In this document: in pieces, positions 62,847 to 64,000 of the stretch
How positions within the stretch are numbered: position 1 is the stretch's first letter
How the letters are laid out: each line of letters begins with the position of its first letter
NCBI GenBank assembly: GCA_963731745.1
Contig: CAVSWT010000029.1
Span: 18,810-82,809 of the forward strand
DNA length: 64,000 nucleotides
Direction: 5' to 3'
Source of the DNA: CAVSWT01 sp963731745
Lineage (GTDB): Bacteria > Bacteroidota > Ignavibacteria > Ignavibacteriales > Ignavibacteriaceae
Position numbers and translations under genes: made by a program
Notes under the pieces: model-generated
The model's database searches: none
What the model was told of the DNA's origin: nothing
Seen by the model: only the letters and a program-made list of their open reading frames with translations

Positions 62847-64000
62847 TTATTTTAAAAGATTTTTATAAAGATGTAAAATATTTTTTTCTGAATATTTCCA
62901 TAAATACTCATTCATAACAATCTGATTACCTTTGTGCCCTAATTTCGCAGCTTCGTCAGGATTATCAATTATAAATAATATTTTATTTTTATAATCAATT
63001 AAATCTTCAGCATATAATCCACTATCCTTAGCCATATTTTTTGTTTCAAAAAGATCAAATGAAACAAAAGCCTTTTTAGCTTTCATATATTCCAGTATTT
63101 TTATTAAGGTTAAATATTCATTCAATCCATTTGGTAAATCTGGAGCTATACAAACATCGGCAAGAAATAAATACTGCATTACTGTCTTGTGATCAACAAT
63201 TCCTGTAAACGTCATATTTTTTAGAATCCCAAATCCTTCAGCCAATTTTTCCATTTTATGACGGACATCTCCATCACCTAAAAGAATAAAATGACAATCC
63301 TCCCTCTTTTCATCGAGGACTATACTTTTTGCAACTTCAATAATAATTTCTATGTTATCAGTTACTGTCATTAATCCAACATATAAAATTATTTTTTTGT
63401 TTTTATATTTATCATTCAATTCTTCTGACTTAATGGGCTCAAAATTTTCAGATGGTCCGTTATATGCGACAACACATTTTTCTGGTCGAATGTTATATTT
63501 TTTAATCAATCTTTGTTGAAAAGATATGTTAGCTGTGATAATTGAATCAGACAAATAGACAGTCAATCTTTCGTTAAAATTTAAAATCTTAAATAAGAAA
63601 TTATCACCAAACCTAACTTTAAACATTTCAGGCGAGAGATCATGCTGATCGAATATAAATTTCACTCCCAATATTTTTGATAGTAAAGCAAGAGGCCAAA
63701 AAAAATCTGGTGGATTGGAGACATGAATTACATTAATATTTGCTTTAATTATCAAATATATTGTAAGGGAAAAGATATTAACTATGGATAAAAAATATTC
63801 CAAAAAAAATCCGATGAAAGAACCATCTGACAAGTGATTTTTATATCTATATATATTCACATCCATCAATATTTTTCCGTTTTTCCTTATCATAAACTGA
63901 AGTTGGACTAATGACAAAAACGTTGTATCCGGCTTGATGAAGGCTGCTTGCTTCCTTTGAAACTCTTTTGTCAAAAGGATAAGATGCATTTTGAACAATT
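62847..64000 (-). CDS. Family 4 glycosyltransferase (partial at window edge, frameshifted)
   Basis: GT-B glycosyltransferase. The main frame has IHVSNPPDFFWPLALL, FDQHDLSPEMF, VAYNGPSENFEPI, KIILYVGLMTVTDN, HFILLGDGDVRHKME, FTGIVDHKTVMQYLFLADVC and YLTLIKILEYMKAKKAFVSFD, with the donor-site acidic residue region weakly kept. Its first ~45 residues (MFKMHLILLTKEF) are out of frame. The true N terminus reads IVQNASYPFDKRVSKEASSL in another frame and joins at about 63861 if one T is removed (KNIDGVNIYRYKN). The gene continues past the window end. Confidence 0.82.
   Translation of the reverse strand, partial: LFKMHLILLTKEFQRKQAAFIKPDTTFLSLVQLQFMIRKNGKILMDVNIYRYKNHLSDGSFIGFFLEYFLSIVNIFSLTIYLIIKANINVIHVSNPPDFFWPLALLSKILGVKFIFDQHDLSPEMFKVRFGDNFLFKILNFNERLTVYLSDSIITANISFQQRLIKKYNIRPEKCVVAYNGPSENFEPIKSEELNDKYKNKKIILYVGLMTVTDNIEIIIEVAKSIVLDEKREDCHFILLGDGDVRHKMEKLAEGFGILKNMTFTGIVDHKTVMQYLFLADVCIAPDLPNGLNEYLTLIKILEYMKAKKAFVSFDLFETKNMAKDSGLYAEDLIDYKNKILFIIDNPDEAAKLGHKGNQIVMNEYLWKYSEKNILHLYKNLLK

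Overview
The window is AT-rich bacterial chromosome, almost certainly from the Bacteroidota/Ignavibacteria side of the FCB group. The evidence is: three proteins ending in type A type-IX-secretion (T9SS) sorting domains of the NYPNPFNP kind; a DUF4835/PorD-like and a PorV/PorQ-like T9SS-type protein; a BshC bacillithiol enzyme; GlnRS beside GluRS; and TAnnTTTG-type -7 promoter boxes in front of tRNA genes. I see no prophage, insertion sequence, CRISPR array or integrase. Most of the window reads as core chromosome, with an envelope-polysaccharide locus at the right end.

Layout. 1-3.9 kb: a frameshifted secreted T9SS cargo, a six-TM cation channel with an odd selectivity filter, and tRNA-Ala preceded on its own strand by two tandem 105-bp units carrying tRNA-like 5' halves. 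4-8 kb: a haem-motif lipoprotein, then an SDR reductase, a serine-palmitoyltransferase-like enzyme and a GNAT-like acyltransferase, which together look like a bacterial ceramide locus. 8-12 kb: PorD-like, PorV-like and a helix-hairpin-helix outer-membrane barrel. 12-17.5 kb: signalling (response regulator, REC-adenylate cyclase, hybrid kinase with a degenerate ATP site) plus NDH-2. 17.5-21 kb: gltX, glnS, tRNA-Leu. 21-26.7 kb: DUF6600 protein and a radical SAM / barrel / flippase-like / GT2 set. 26.8-28.5 kb: bshC. 28.5-36.3 kb: a long minus-strand run (ymdB, orphan DNA methyltransferase, folD, deoC, phytanoyl-CoA dioxygenase-like, HicB-like, trmH, aroA, sugar-type ABC ATPase). 36.4-47.5 kb: DnaQ/UvrC-type fusion, thioredoxin, S9 peptidase with an IF-2B-family gene, MATE pump, and a patatin/STAS/SpoIIE-phosphatase operon. 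47.8-53.3 kb: two divergent tRNA-Ser genes, a TPR-like protein, a POT-family transporter and two related T9SS cargos. 53.3-64 kb: a minus-strand surface-polysaccharide locus (GT2, two polysaccharide deacetylases, FAD oxidoreductase, nucleotide-sugar dehydrogenase, asparagine synthase, GT4).

A striking property is that seven otherwise normal genes carry single-base-type frameshifts, eight in all, two of them the same TTTTAAA-to-TTTAAA loss inside the asparagine synthase. This suggests consensus indel errors, or less likely real decay, and affects how gene fragments should be read. The best biological leads are the tRNA-like tandem array upstream of tRNA-Ala, the putative sphingolipid locus, the HhH-barrel fusion, the channel filter TIGSGT and the N-box-less hybrid kinase. 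All functions are from reading the translations; no database search was possible.
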